From contig CP141148.1 in assembly GCA_035235625.1 (NCBI GenBank), positions 25,669,057-25,733,056 of the forward strand: DNA of 64,000 bases. Direction: 5' to 3'. Of this stretch, positions 10,913-22,084 are shown in pieces (the stretch's first letter is position 1; each line of letters opens with the position of its first letter). Source of the DNA: Saururus chinensis. Lineage: Eukaryota; Streptophyta; Magnoliopsida; Piperales; Saururaceae. Position numbers and translations under genes: made by a program. A model generated the notes under the pieces. That model worked only from the letters and a program-made list of their open reading frames with translations. It was not told where the DNA came from and made no database searches.

Positions 10913-12009
10913 ATGACCACTTATCCCCTTGCAGTTCCTTACCGTCTTGCACAGAATGGAAGAAGATTGCCCCCAATATGCAATGATGATTTCATTCAGT
11001 CACTAAAGAGTGATTATGGGGTCAATATTAATTGCTTCTATTATATCTACATTACTTTCTATATTTCTTACTAATTCGTAACTTTTTAACTCAGGAAGTA
11101 AGATATATAAGGCAGGCAGAGAATCTAAAGAATTATGCAAGAAATTTATTGGAGGATGAGAAGGACACATTTAGCAGCCTGGAACTTATCGACACACTTG
11201 AACGTCTGGGGGTAAGCTATCATTTTGAGAAGGAGATTAAGCGAGTCTTAGAGGACAAACTTGTTGACGCAAAGAAAAAAGATGATCTACATTTCACTGC
11301 TCTCAAGTTTAGGATCCTAAGACAATATGGCCACATTATTCCTGAAGGTACATATCCCTTCCAATGTTTAACAATTCTGTCTCTTTCTTCCTTGTCATTA
11401 TGTCACAGTATATTGGCCTTTTGTTGAATTTAGATGAGTTCATTCCCTTTTTGGATGAGAAGGATGGTTTCAAGGAAATTTTAAGCCAAGATACAAAGGC
11501 AATTTTGAGTCTGTATGATGCCTCCCATCTTGCTATGGAAGGGGAGAGAATAATGGATGCTGCTAGAGCTTTCACTACCAGACATATGAGGGATTACATG
11601 AAAGGAAGCATCAACTCTGCGCTCCATGAACTTATAAAGCGTGGGCTAGAGCTTCCATATTATTGGAGGACCTTGAGATTTGGAGGCAAGATGGTTCATT
11701 GATATATATGAAAGAATGGAGAACAAGAACCCTAAGTTACTTGAATTTGCAAAGGTAGATTACAACATTTGTCAAGCAAGATACCAAAGCAGCATCAAAG
11801 CCAAGTCCAGGTACTATTTCTTACCATGTCAAAATTTAAATATGATAGGGTGCGGTGGGGGATCTTGTGAATCATTTTTTACATGTAAATATCAAAATTT
11901 CCATTAGTGAGGTTCGTGGGGATTTTTTGTAAATTTATTGGAAAACATGCCAAAATAACTAAATAACTATTTTCTCTTTTTCTTGAATTAAGGATGAGAA
12001 ACATAAATA

Positions 12010-14640
12010 TGTTACGACCACCATGAAGAAAAATTGCCAAACTTCAGAGTTGATTTCATGAAAAAATGAAGAGTTGAGCTCATCCGAAGCTTAAAATGCA
12101 TGTAGGCATGCTACTCCTGCCTACTGAGAGAAAAAAAAAAACGCATGCATGTAGGAAGTAGGCATGGCAAGCTGGGACTAGCAAATTTGATGAAATACGG
12201 GTCCACCATGCCAAGCTTAGAGGACAATGCTTTCTAATAGACATAATAAACCATTCAAGATTTTAATGACATCTGAACAAGAACTTAGGATTTGATTTGA
12301 TGTTTATGAATATAGCCACCGTTCAATCCTACCAAAATTTCAATATGTATAGAAAGCCAAAAAATATGAAGAGGTGAATAAAAATGTGGAAGAAAAACAT
12401 AAGATGCTATGAGCATAGACTCCCTGCATCCCACTTTGTTCTCTTTGTTATTTTCGTACCTTTGCCTTATTTATGATAAAAAATCTTACTGGAAAAATTA
12501 TAATCGAATCAAGCAAGTCGCTTTGTCCTTAAGACAGAATTCGCCATCTTTAACGATGTTTAGGACTCTTGGGCGTTTGCCTCCTACGATAAGACGATCA
12601 ACCACGTACTATAGGAGCACTTCCAACACAGTACATGCAGTGAACTACAGTATGTATACACTCACATAAATCAAATGGACAGAAATCCCAAATTGGATGA
12701 GTGCATAAATCATTTTTGAATGATTTTATAGGAAATCCCGTTGAAGACACCATTTCCCGTTCAAACGGATGCATCCATCCATTAAGGGACACAATCTTTA
12801 GTAAAAACAAACCGGACCCATTTTGGTTAATAAAAAACCAAACCAAATAAATAGAAAACCAAACCAAATGAATTTGTCCCAAAAATATTATTATGTTGAC
12901 CCAACCTAACCCCCGGACGGACGAACAGTGGTGGCGGCGTGCGCGTGTGGGTTAGCCCACCTAGGTGCATGGGTCCAACATCTCTCTCCCCCACAAAAGT
13001 GGGTTGGCCTAATGGCCTAACTTAAAAGGCCAGACTAATGCCTTATATACCAACATCATCACCTTCTTCTAGGCGATGTGGAACTATTAACTCCTTCAAC
13101 CAATTCACATGTGTGATTCTCATTTAACACAAAGTGGACTTGGGCTCTCTCTACCATATGAGCTTGACCCACTTGAGTAATATGGGCTTGACCCACATAA
13201 ATATTATCATGCCCATCTAAAAGATATAGGCTTAACCCATTAATTATAATACCCACTTCTAACACTCTCATGTGAGTTACTGTAAGCATAGTAACAAAGT
13301 GAGGAACTCAGTTCAGTTCAGTACGGGGTCATTTCATTTTGTATTGATATAGTTTAGACAGTCGGGGAAAATTCAGGCTACTCTATAAGATGAAGTTGTT
13401 GGGATCATAATTAATATTTTAATATTTTTTTTATTTCAACTTGGTAATGGTAACATAAAATTTTACTAACATTATTAAAGTTAAGGTGTATTAGAATTTT
13501 TATTGTTTATTTAATATAAAAAATTATGTTTTGATTTGAAAACATATTAATGGGCAAGCCTAATATTTTTGGATGAGAAATCTCCCACCTCCTCTTTTAG
13601 TCACCCCACCCCTCATAACATAGTTAATAGATATCTACCGTTTGTATAAATGTGGGGTAGGCTGGCTAAAATAGGGGGTGACAAGACTCCTTATAAAATA
13701 CATTTTCATGAATAAAAAACAACCTTAATTGATAACTAGCCTCTTACTATTGATCTTTTTTTTATATAAGGCAAAGGGGGGACAAGATTCCTTTCAATTA
13801 AAACAAAAGGGGAACAAAGACAAATGTTCAGGAATAAAGAAAATTACAAACTCCATCTTTCAACTTGGAAAGGAAACTCAGCAACAAGTTTAGAAAGATG
13901 AGAATTAAATGTGATGTAAGTTTAGGAAACTCAGCACAACTTATAAAAGAGGAGTCTTTTATGAGTGAATTCATTTTTGAAAATTCTAGAATTTCTTTCC
14001 CTCCAGATAAAGTAGACAGCGCAATTCAAAAAGATCTTCAGCATTAGACTTAGCTCTGGAGTGCTATGGCTCAAAACCATAATATAGTCTATGGCTTGAC
14101 GTGCTTGATTGCAAGAGATGTCTAATCTAAATAACTTGAATATGTGACTCATTAATCACTTGGAATAACAGTAGTATCTTAGTACTTAATTTGATAAACA
14201 AACTTGTGAATTTCTGCCAAAAATGTTGACGTAGATGTATTTTGTTGATTTTGGAGAAATTTCGGCTAGGATTAGCTTGATGACTATTTAGGCAAAGTTA
14301 CGGAATTATGTCACTATGACTGTAGGTGGATATAAATGTTGGGTTGGCCAGAGGAGAAATTATTAGGTACACGAAGCGAACAAGAAAATAATACTCATCT
14401 CCAATCAGTGATGATACATGCAGCAACCCATAGGCCCATAGTCAAAATACCTCACGTGTGCATCACTAATGTATGATGAGCACGACTTTCTTCTATAAAT
14501 AAGAATACCTAATAATTTCTTTGCCAGGGGGAGGGGGTGGTTGAGGACTTGGGTACTTGGGAAAGTGCCACCAAAAAGATGGCACACTTATGTTGGGGGC
14601 TACTGATGCCACCGGAATATATTACTATTACAATTAGTTA
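12010..14640. other. Insertion in intron 3 of copy A, mixed old repeats
   Basis: Intron 3 of copy A follows that of copy B up to about 12008 and returns to it near 14640, so about 2.6 kb was added. It holds a LINE-like remnant (13740-14155), a GC-richer patch with GGTTAGCCCACC near 12950 and otherwise AT-rich DNA. No clear terminal repeats were found, so how it got there is open. Confidence 0.5.
13740..14155 (-). mobile_element. LINE 3'-end remnant
   Basis: The minus strand encodes LNCAVYFIWRERNSRIFKNE (about 14000-14060), the pattern seen near the C-terminus of plant LINE ORF2 proteins (zinc-binding RT-associated region). Reading downstream shows stops. Only the end of the element remains, within the intron of TPS copy A. 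Confidence 0.5.
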
Positions 14641-14882
14641 ATTGTAATAGTGTGTAGTATATATGTACACTTTCATATCCATGTGGGTGCATTGCATATT
14701 TTGTCTATATCATATCCTGGGAGGCAGATGTCCTACACTAAGGGAACGACGAAAATATGTCTTAAGGACAGAGTGTTAAACACCGACCTTGATTATTTTT
14801 TAATTAAATATTACAATAAGTTTACATTTCATAGAAGCAAACAAATAAGGATTTCTAATACCGCCTAGGTTGGAAATGTTTA

Positions 14883-15081
14883 TGAAGAAGAGTTGATTTT
14901 CAGTAAAATATGAGAATGATGTTTGTATAGGATTTATAGGGAAGACCCTCGGAGACAAATCCGGGTAAATCCCTTAAGAAGATTACAGTAGATCATGTAT
15001 CTTCTGAGAATATTACATAGAATCACAATATAAGTAAAAAAGGAAAAGTGGGATAGAGGAATGGATTTGATTCCCTTAATA
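14883..15081 (-). repeat. 3' LTR of the copia element
   Basis: This 199-base LTR is nearly identical to 20024-20211 apart from an 11-base insertion (near 14905-14915) and a few substitutions. On the element's strand it starts TATTAAGGGAA and ends TTCTTCA. The start is not the usual TG. Confidence 0.85.
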
Positions 15082-15094
15082 CGCCCCTGCAAAC

Positions 15095-15640
15095 TCAAGG
15101 TGGGTGAGTAGCCATGAGTTTGGTAGTGAGAGAATGAAACTGAGTGATGGGCAGTGGCTTGGTAAGAATGTTTGCAAGTTGGTCTTTGGATGAGACATGA
15201 CGGACCTGCATGTGACCGGCTAGAACTTGCTCCCATATGTAGTGATGATCGATCTTAATGTATTTGATGCGAGCATGGAAAACCGGGTTTGCAGTAAGAG
15301 CAATGGTAGACTGATTGTCACATAGGAGGGTGGGTGTAGCGGTGGAGGGGAGGCCAAGGAATTTGAGAACCATGGAGACCCAGACAATTTCTATGGCCAT
15401 GGAGGAGAGTGCACGGTACTCGGCTTCAATGGATGAGCAGGCAACAGTGGCTTGCTTTTTGGATTTCCAAATGATAAGGTTAGGACCCATGAAGATGCAA
15501 TACCCAGTGATAGATCGGCGGTCAAGGGGGTCACCGGCCCAGTTAGAATCGGAGTAGGCAGTGAGGGAATAGGGCCCTGGCTGTAATAGAATACCATGAG
15601 AGATAGAGTGCCTTGAAGGTACCGGAGAATCCGCTTAACA
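15095..15640 (-). pseudogene. pol (rnh): Copia RNase H domain
   Basis: RNase H removes the RNA strand during reverse transcription. The minus strand reads KKQATVACSSIEAEYRAL (about 15405-15460), LLCDNQSTIALTANPVFHAR (15265-15330) and IKIDHHYI (15235-15265), giving the E and D residues of the copia RNase H fold, then HVSSKDQLANILTKPLP. Upstream, text from 15675 to 15540 is in another frame (LRYLQGTLSLMV), so at least one frameshift separates it from RT. Confidence 0.85.
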
Positions 15641-16640
15641 GCCGTATAGTGGGCAATGGATGCATATGTTGGCAAACATAGTTTACGGAGTAGGCAATGT
15701 CTAGGCGGGTGTGGGTGAGGTATTGAAGAGCGCCAACAATGCTTTTGTAGTGGGATGAGTCAGGGAAGAGGGGGTCATTAGGGGAGGTGGGGGGTCAGTT
15801 GTGGCTGGTGGGAGTGGGGGTGGGTTTACAGTGATCCATTTGGGCGCGATGGAGAATGTCTCAAGTGTAGTGAGCTTGGGAGAGAAAGAGACCATTAGGG
15901 GTAGTGGTGAACTCAATGCCAAGGAAGTGGTGAAGGAGACCCAGGTCTTTAACAGCAAATGCACGACTAAGAAGAGATATGACATGTGTAACGAAGGGAG
16001 CATGGGAGCCAGTGATAAGGATGTCGTCGACGTAGACTACGAGAATGGTGGTTTGAGAACCCTGTTGGTGGAGGAAGAGAGATGTGTCGGCATGACACGA
16101 CTGAAAGCCAAGTTGGATTAGGTAAGAGGAAAGTTTGGCGTACCATTAGCGGGGGGCTTGTTTGAGGCCGTAGAGAGCTTTGTGGAGGAGACAGACATGG
16201 TGAGGGTGGGAGGGATCAATGAAACCTGGGGGTTGGGCCATGTAGAGTTCCTCCTCAATGGTGCCATGAAGAAAGACATTAGAGACATCGAGTTGTTTAA
16301 TGGCCCAAGCATTAGAGAGAGCGACGCTAAGGACAATGCTGATGGTATAAGGTTTGAACACGGGGCTGAAGGTTTCATTGTAGTCATGACCTTCTTCTTG
16401 AGTGAAGCCTTTGGCAACCAGACGACCCTTGTACCTGAAGATGGTGCCATCAGGTCCACGCTTGATCTTATGTGTCCACCGACATCCAATGGTGTTGGAA
16501 TCAGGTGGGGGTGTTACAAGGGTCCAAGTACCTTGACGAAGGAGGGCTCCATATTTAGAGCGCATAGCATCGCACCATTTTGGGATTTGGGAGGCAAGGC
16601 GATAGGAGGTGGTTCTGTGTCAGGGGGGATTGGGCGGTGA
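15641..16640 (-). pseudogene. pol (rt): Copia reverse transcriptase
   Basis: The RT copies element RNA into DNA. A frame from 16565 to 16146 gives WTLVTPPPDSNTIGCRW, YKGRLVAKGFTQEEG, ETFSPVFK and IKQLDVSNVFLHG, classic copia RT blocks, then ALYGLKQAPR. The next frame carries the catalytic YVDD at 16023-16034, within ILVVYVDDILITG. At least one frameshift lies between KQAPR and YVDD. The catalytic motif is intact but the reading frame is not. Confidence 0.88.
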
Positions 16641-17189
16641 GGGAAAGAGGGATACGAGGCGATAGATGCCGGCTTTGCTACGGGTAATCATGTGATGGGT
16701 ATGGGTGGGAGTAGGAAGGGGGAAGGGAGAGGGCTGAGTGTCTTAGGGGAGGGGTGTGGGACACGGGGGAGAGGGGAGTGGTGGGGGAATGAGGGAGAGA
16801 GGGTGGGGAAGGGGAGAGAGAGGTAGGAGACATAGGAGGGGAGGGAGGTTGTGGGGAGTGGGAGGAAGAGGCAGGGGGTAGGGGTAGAGGAGAAAGGAGG
16901 GGGTGGGGGAGGTTAAGGGGGGTAGGTTGCAAAAGGGAAAGTCATCTTCCAAGAAGCGAACATGGCGAGAGATGTAGACTCGATGATTAGAGGGGTCGAG
17001 ATAGCGATAGCCTTTGGTGGTAGGACAGTAGCCGATGAAAACACAGTGGACAGATCAGGCGTCAAGTTTGTGTTGTGAGTAAGGGCGGGTGAGAGTAGTC
17101 AGGGGAGTATTGTGAAGAAGTTGGTAAGGGGAGATATGGTGGAGGGTAGGGGAGGGAAGTCTGTTGATGAGGTAGGTGGCAGTGTATGC

Positions 17190-17700
17190 AGCATCAACCC
17201 ATTAGGTGGAAGGCATGTAGGCGGAGGTAAGTAAGGTAAGGGTGGTTTCAATTATGTGGCGATGTTTGCGTTCGGCGACGCCATTTTGTTCAGGTGTATG
17301 GGGACAAGAAAACTGGTGAGTGATGCTGCGAGTGTGGAAGTGAGTGGTGAAGTAGGAGTTGACGAACTCACAGCCATTGTCAAAACGGAAGGTGGTGATA
17401 CGGTGGGGGAAGGTATTTTCGACCATGGATTGGAAGACAAGGAAGGTGTCAAAAGCGTCCGACTTCAGTTTTAGGGGGTAGAGCCAAGTATAGCGGGAGT
17501 AGTCATCTACGAAGATGATGTAGTATTGGTAGCCAAGGAATGAGGTGACTGGAGAAGGTTCCCAAAGGTCAGAGTGGATGAGTTCAAGAGGGCGAATAGT
17601 AGAACGATGGGACAGGGAGAAGGGTAATTTATGAGATTTGCTAACATGACAACTATTACATGCTAAGTGCTTTATTTTGGTAACATGAAAAGGGAAAGAA
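17190..17700 (-). pseudogene. pol (int): Copia GAG-pre-integrase and integrase core
   Basis: One open minus frame reads HLACNSCHVSKSHKLPF (zinc-binding part), LIHSDLWEPSPVTSF, VDDYSRYTWLYPL, TTFRFDNGCEFVN and HTPEQNGVAERKHRHI. These supply the D, D and E catalytic residues. The frame ends at a TAA near 17202. The catalytic triad is intact, while the region between here and RT (16640-17190) is low complexity and full of stops. Confidence 0.85.
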
Positions 17701-18186
17701 GAGACAATAGTGTTGAAGGTGGCAGAGGCAGAGTGGCCAAGTCATTGATGCCAAGTGGTAGAGGAGGAGGTTGTGGCTGTGAAGACAATTGGGGGGGTGG
17801 GAGAGAGCGGGTAGACGCCATTCCGACTAGGACCACGATAGAGGAGGTGACTGGTCTTGTTATCCTGGATAGACACATCAGAGGCAGAGAAGGTTAGAGA
17901 GCAGTCATTGTCATGTGCAAGTTTGTGGACAGAGAGAAGATTATGAGCAATAGAGGGTGTGTGGAGGATAGTGGGAAGGTGGAGGGTAGAATGGTGAAGA
18001 ATGAGAGAGGTGTTACCAGTGGAGGAAACGGGAAGGGATTGACCATTACCGATGTTGACATAAGGAGGGGCACCGGGGTAGGGGGAAGGGGAGGTGAGGT
18101 GGTTAATGTCCGGGATAATGTGTTCACTGGCGCTAGAATCTAAGAGCCAATCATAGGAGCGTTGGACCCCCCTTGAGCACTCATGG

Positions 18187-19391
18187 CTAGGGCACGGTTC
18201 CCAGTGGGACCCATATAGGAAGTGTTATAGTGGGCACCGCATTTAAGGGCATTGTGGTCGAATGAGCCACATATTTGGTAAGCGGGGCGTGAGGGACGGA
18301 AGCTACCACGCCCATGACTATAGCGTGGGTAACCCCCACCCCCGCGACGAAAGTTGGGGCGGGGGGGGGGGGGGGTCTATAGTTTGTTACAGTAGGCGTG
18401 GGAAGAATTCTTGGGGCTGCAAAGGCAGTGGCAGCAGCATGTGAGGGGGCCACGGCGGCCGGTGGGACACCCGGGGGGGGGGGGGGGGCGAGGAAAAGGT
18501 GGCCCAGGGCCGCTGTGAGGGGACCCAGGAGGGTCTGTGGGCTAGAGGCGGAGGAGGAGTGACCCGCGGTGGCATGAAGGGCCACGGGATGGGTGAACAG
18601 TGATCCGGCGGGAGCTGTGTGCTGAAGTTTGAGTGCAACTTCTTCAGCTAAGAGGAGGTTCGACAGTTCCGCAAGAGGTACGATGGCGCCACGAGCACGT
18701 ATGCTGTCGGTGAAGGCGGTAGGCCGGCAAGGGCCTGGTGCAGTAAATTGGTAGCATTGACCAGTATGCCGACGACTGCCAGCTCGTCGACCAACTGATG
18801 AATTTGATCGAGGTAGGCCGCCATGCCAAGTGGGCCAAAGTGGCAGCGCCAAAGCTCACCCATGAGATGGATGACTGCGGCTGGAGAAGCAGACATGTAG
18901 CGGGTGGCAACGGCAGTCCAGAGAGCGGCGGCGGCGGTGTAGGTGAGGAAGTGGCGAACGAGAGTCGGATTGATGGTGGCCCGGAGAAACACGAGCAAGT
19001 GGTGGTCCGTGGCGATCCAATCGGAATAGGAGGGCCGAGCAGTAGAGTCCGCCGGCAAAGGGCAAGGTAGAGAGCCGTCAACGTAGGGGAGGAGGCGGTA
19101 GGCGTCCAGAACGGAGGTGGTGGTTGTGCGCCAGACAAAAAAATTAGAGCCGTCAAGACAGACGGTGATGAGATTGGTGAGGTTCGAAACGAGGAACTTG
19201 ATTGAAGAGGGGACTGTCTGGAGAAAGTCGGTCGCTGTGGGGGGAACAACGGACAGGGAGTGATCAGAAGGGGAGGAGACGATGGTGGGCGCAGGGGAAG
19301 CTGAAGAAGCCATGGGGAGTGAGGAGACAGACGGAGATTGGGAGGGTAAGGGGAAGACTGGATCTTGGCCAGAGATAGGGAGATCGGCCAC
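18187..19391 (-). pseudogene. gag: Copia gag
   Basis: The gag ORF starts at 19391 (MADLPISGQDPVFPL) after a Ser/Pro-rich leader and has LDGSNFFVWRTTTTSVLDAY and LHQALAGLPPS, like plant copia gag (UBN2-type). The frame shifts near 18650. A zinc-knuckle remnant, ICGSFDHNALKC, lies near 18245-18280 with its first Cys replaced by Tyr. Two poly-G runs (18360-18376 and 18473-18488) interrupt the region and are likely frameshift sites. Confidence 0.75.
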
Positions 19392-20009
19392 GGGCAGATG
19401 GTGACGAGCCGGAGAAGAAGGGACTGATTGCAGGGGGACTGAGAGGTGGAGGGAGCGGAGGCGACTGCGTGGAAGGAGGGAGATGCGAGACGATGAGGTT
19501 AGGGGAGCGACTGGTCGGAGAAGAGGAAGGGAGTGACGAGAAGCCGACCGGAGAGAAGGTGACTGGTGGCGAGGGACGGGCGGTGGAGGGCGAGCAGAGG
19601 TAGAGAGGCAGGGTACTGGAGGACGTGGAGACGGAGCAAGGGGTGGTGGACACCTGCCGCCGACTAAACGAGCGGTTGTGATGAGCAGGGGGGAGACGAG
19701 ATTTGTGATTGGGGGGAAAGTGAACAGTGATGGGAGGTGTGAGATCTGTGAGTGGCTTGAGACGACAGGTGCGATAGGAACGAGGAATAGTGACGGGAGA
19801 GGTGAACAAGAAAGGTGCAGATTGGTGGGCTCGAGGTTGCAGTTGAGTATGACAGAAGGAGTATTGGAAATTGTAGGGAATTGGCAGGAAGAGATAGGAA
19901 AAGAGAGACCGATGCTATGTGACGGGTTCGAGGAGGGGATAAAGAGAAACTTGTGGGAGACAGATGGTCACTCAAGGCATTGAGAAGGGGAGGAAGGGCT
20001 TTAGCCACT

Positions 20010-20023
20010 GGCTCTTGATACCA
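20010..20023 (-). other. Copia primer-binding site
   Basis: On the minus strand TGGTATCAAGAGCC directly follows the LTR end (...CTTCA). It resembles the initiator-Met tRNA complement TGGTATCAGAGC with one extra base. This fixes the orientation: the right LTR is the 5' LTR. Confidence 0.8.
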
Positions 20024-20211
20024 TGAAGAGGAATTGATTTTCAGAATGATGTTTGTATAGGATTTATAGGGAAGACCCTCAGAGACAAATCCGGGTAAAT
20101 CCCTTAAGAAGATTACAGTAGATCATGTATCTTCTGAGAATATTACATAGAATCACAATACAAGTAAAAAAGGAAAAGTGGGATAGAGGAATGGATTTGG
20201 TTCCCTTAATA
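20024..20211 (-). repeat. 5' LTR of the copia element
   Basis: This 188-base LTR pairs with 14883-15081. It ends in CA next to the primer-binding site and starts TATTAAGGG at the outer side. Confidence 0.85.
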
Positions 20212-20922
20212 GTTTCAACATGTCTAGACATGTCCAAACAACTTGGGGGATGATTCTCTCATAGACAAAACCGACGAATATTCAACTAAAAGTCCTCATC
20301 GATCATTATATTTTATTGAAAAGAAATTTGGTCCCTGTCCCACAACCAATAGTGTGTGTTTGATCCACATCGAAATGCTTGGATGCGAACTAAAATTCCC
20401 TCAATTAATTACTATTAATAATCTAATTATCCACCCTTAGCTTCCTACAATCACAATCATAGAAGACCCAATGAATTTAATACAAAATTACCACAAGGTA
20501 GGCTAGTTTTTAAAAGAAATTTGACTTTTGTCGACACCATCAAGTCATTTTCATCACCGGTGAGTGGAGTGGGAAGTGGTTACAATGCTATCCAGCATTT
20601 TAAACTTCCCCTTGCATTCTAGAGGATTCCCTCAGACCAATTACAAATGAATGAACTCATTAAGCTGTAGTACGTAACTCCTGCACATGTATTTGAAACA
20701 TAAACTACATATTTTATTTGTCTAAATAGCAAGCTACTATATATATTAGCTTATGATTCATATTGAATGAATTATACTTTTTTCTTGGCTAGTGTAGGGA
20801 TTAACACCGTACTTTACACTTTATAACTTCTTTCCTTTACAAATCACTCTCCCATACACAACACATAGATGCAAACATATGAATGTTTTGGGTTTACTTC
20901 TCCACTGTCACTGTCAATATAG
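20212..20922 (+). other. Rest of intron 3, TPS copy A
   Basis: This AT-rich intron is homologous to about 24810-25484 (copy C) and 50030-50707 (copy B), with shared strings such as GATTCTCTCATAGAC and AAATAGCAAGCTACTA. It ends at the acceptor TATAG before exon 4. Confidence 0.7.
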
Positions 20923-22084
20923 GTGGTGGAAGGATCGCGGACTTCCAGAGTATTTGCATTTTTCTAGAGATCGCTTGCCATAATGCTTTTTATGGGGACT
21001 GGGAATTATTTCTCAACCTCAGTACGGACATGCACTAGAAGGGTCGACAATAATCCTTCAATTAATTACAACCCTTGACGATATATATGACATTTATGGA
21101 AAGATCGAAGAACTTGAGTTATTTACAAATGGAGTTCAGAGGTAGGAATGGTGCATGCCATCTATGCCATTCATGTAGCATTTCATTGTGTGATTACTTT
21201 ACGTATACTATATAGGTACAGCTGGGAAGTTCAAGTACTTGAAGAGCTTCCTGATTATATGAGGCTCTACTACTTAGTTCTCTTAAACTTTGTTCATGAA
21301 ATGGGATACACCACCCTTAAACAACAAGGCTGCAACATCATACCATTTCTTAAAAAAATGGTAATATTGTTTTGACTTTTGTCCCTTTCTATATATTTTC
21401 TTTGTGAAATTAATTCTTGACTTGTCTCGTTCTCAAATGTGCATAGTGGGGAGATTTATGCAAAGCATATTTGATGGAATCAAAATGGCTTCACGATGGA
21501 TACAAACCTACTTTTGATGAATACATAAACAATGCTTATATTACCATTGGTGGTGCGGTTGTATCATCAAGTGTTTTCTTTCTTATGAACCAAGAGATAA
21601 CCGAAGAAAGACTTGCCCTTTTACACGACTACTCGGATCTTATACAGAATCAAGCACTTGCTGCACGCCTACTTAATGACCTAGGAACCGCAAGTGTATA
21701 CTTTTGCAACTATATATAACACTTTGTCCATTAACTCTTTATAAAATATTTGTGATAATTGTTTTAATAACACAGGACAAGCAGGAAAGAGGTGATGTGA
21801 TAAACGCTACCCAATGCTACATGTGTGAGAAAGGAGTCTCACAAGAAGCTGCTTGTGAGCATGTAAAACATTTGATCAATGAATCATGGAAGAAAATGAA
21901 CAGACATTTGATTTTAGGTGCTTCCTTTGAAAGGGACTTTGTTACAAGTATAATGGATGGTGTACGAATAACACAATGCTTCTACTTGTATGGAGATGGA
22001 TTCGCATCTGAGAGGACAAGGATGCATCATCTATTCATGTCACTAGTGGTTGAACCAATTGAGCTGGTGGACAAATTTGAATAA

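Larger units (their letters stand above)
14883..20211 (-). mobile_element. Ty1/copia LTR retrotransposon in TPS intron 3
   Basis: The element is full-length, about 5.3 kb, on the minus strand. It has LTRs at both ends, a primer-binding site inside the right LTR, then gag, integrase, RT and RNase H in copia order. A probable target duplication GTTT(A/C) lies at 14878-14882 and 20212-20216. The empty site is recognisable in related intron sequence (GGTTGGAAATG, then ACATGTC) at 24790 and 63568. The LTRs differ by only a few substitutions plus an 11-base indel, so insertion is fairly recent. Frame changes and stops interrupt the coding region. Confidence 0.9.
10913..22084 (+). pseudogene. Terpene synthase copy A, seven exons, disrupted
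   Basis: Exons: 10913-11020, 11095-11347, 11434-11810, 20923-21141, 21222-21360, 21447-21695, 21776-22084. A working gene of this family would ionise a prenyl diphosphate. Exon 1 has RR then LPPIC: relative to copy B, 12 bases are lost and the motif's Trp is Cys. Exon 2 is open. Exon 3 is 377 bp against 376 in copy B: one extra base near 11675-11690 shifts the frame and gives a stop at 11699-11701. In exon 4 a Glu codon has become TAA (20981-20983), just upstream of the DDIYD motif. Exons 5-7 are open. The third metal motif reads NDLGTAS-DK, with Lys for Glu. Intron 3 is 9.1 kb long because of a 2.6 kb insertion and a copia element. With three lesions it is a pseudogene. Confidence 0.9.

Noticed and set aside
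16158..16640. Plus-strand frame of 160 codons
   Set aside because: It is antisense to the copia reverse transcriptase, whose motifs are clear on the minus strand.
18187..18852. Minus-strand frame of 221 codons as a separate gene
   Set aside because: It overlaps copia gag in another frame and crosses two poly-G runs.
21704..21780. Start of the terminal TPS exon placed at an ATG in the intron
   Set aside because: The acceptor CACAG at 21771-21775 and the matching structure in the other copies show that this is intron read-through.
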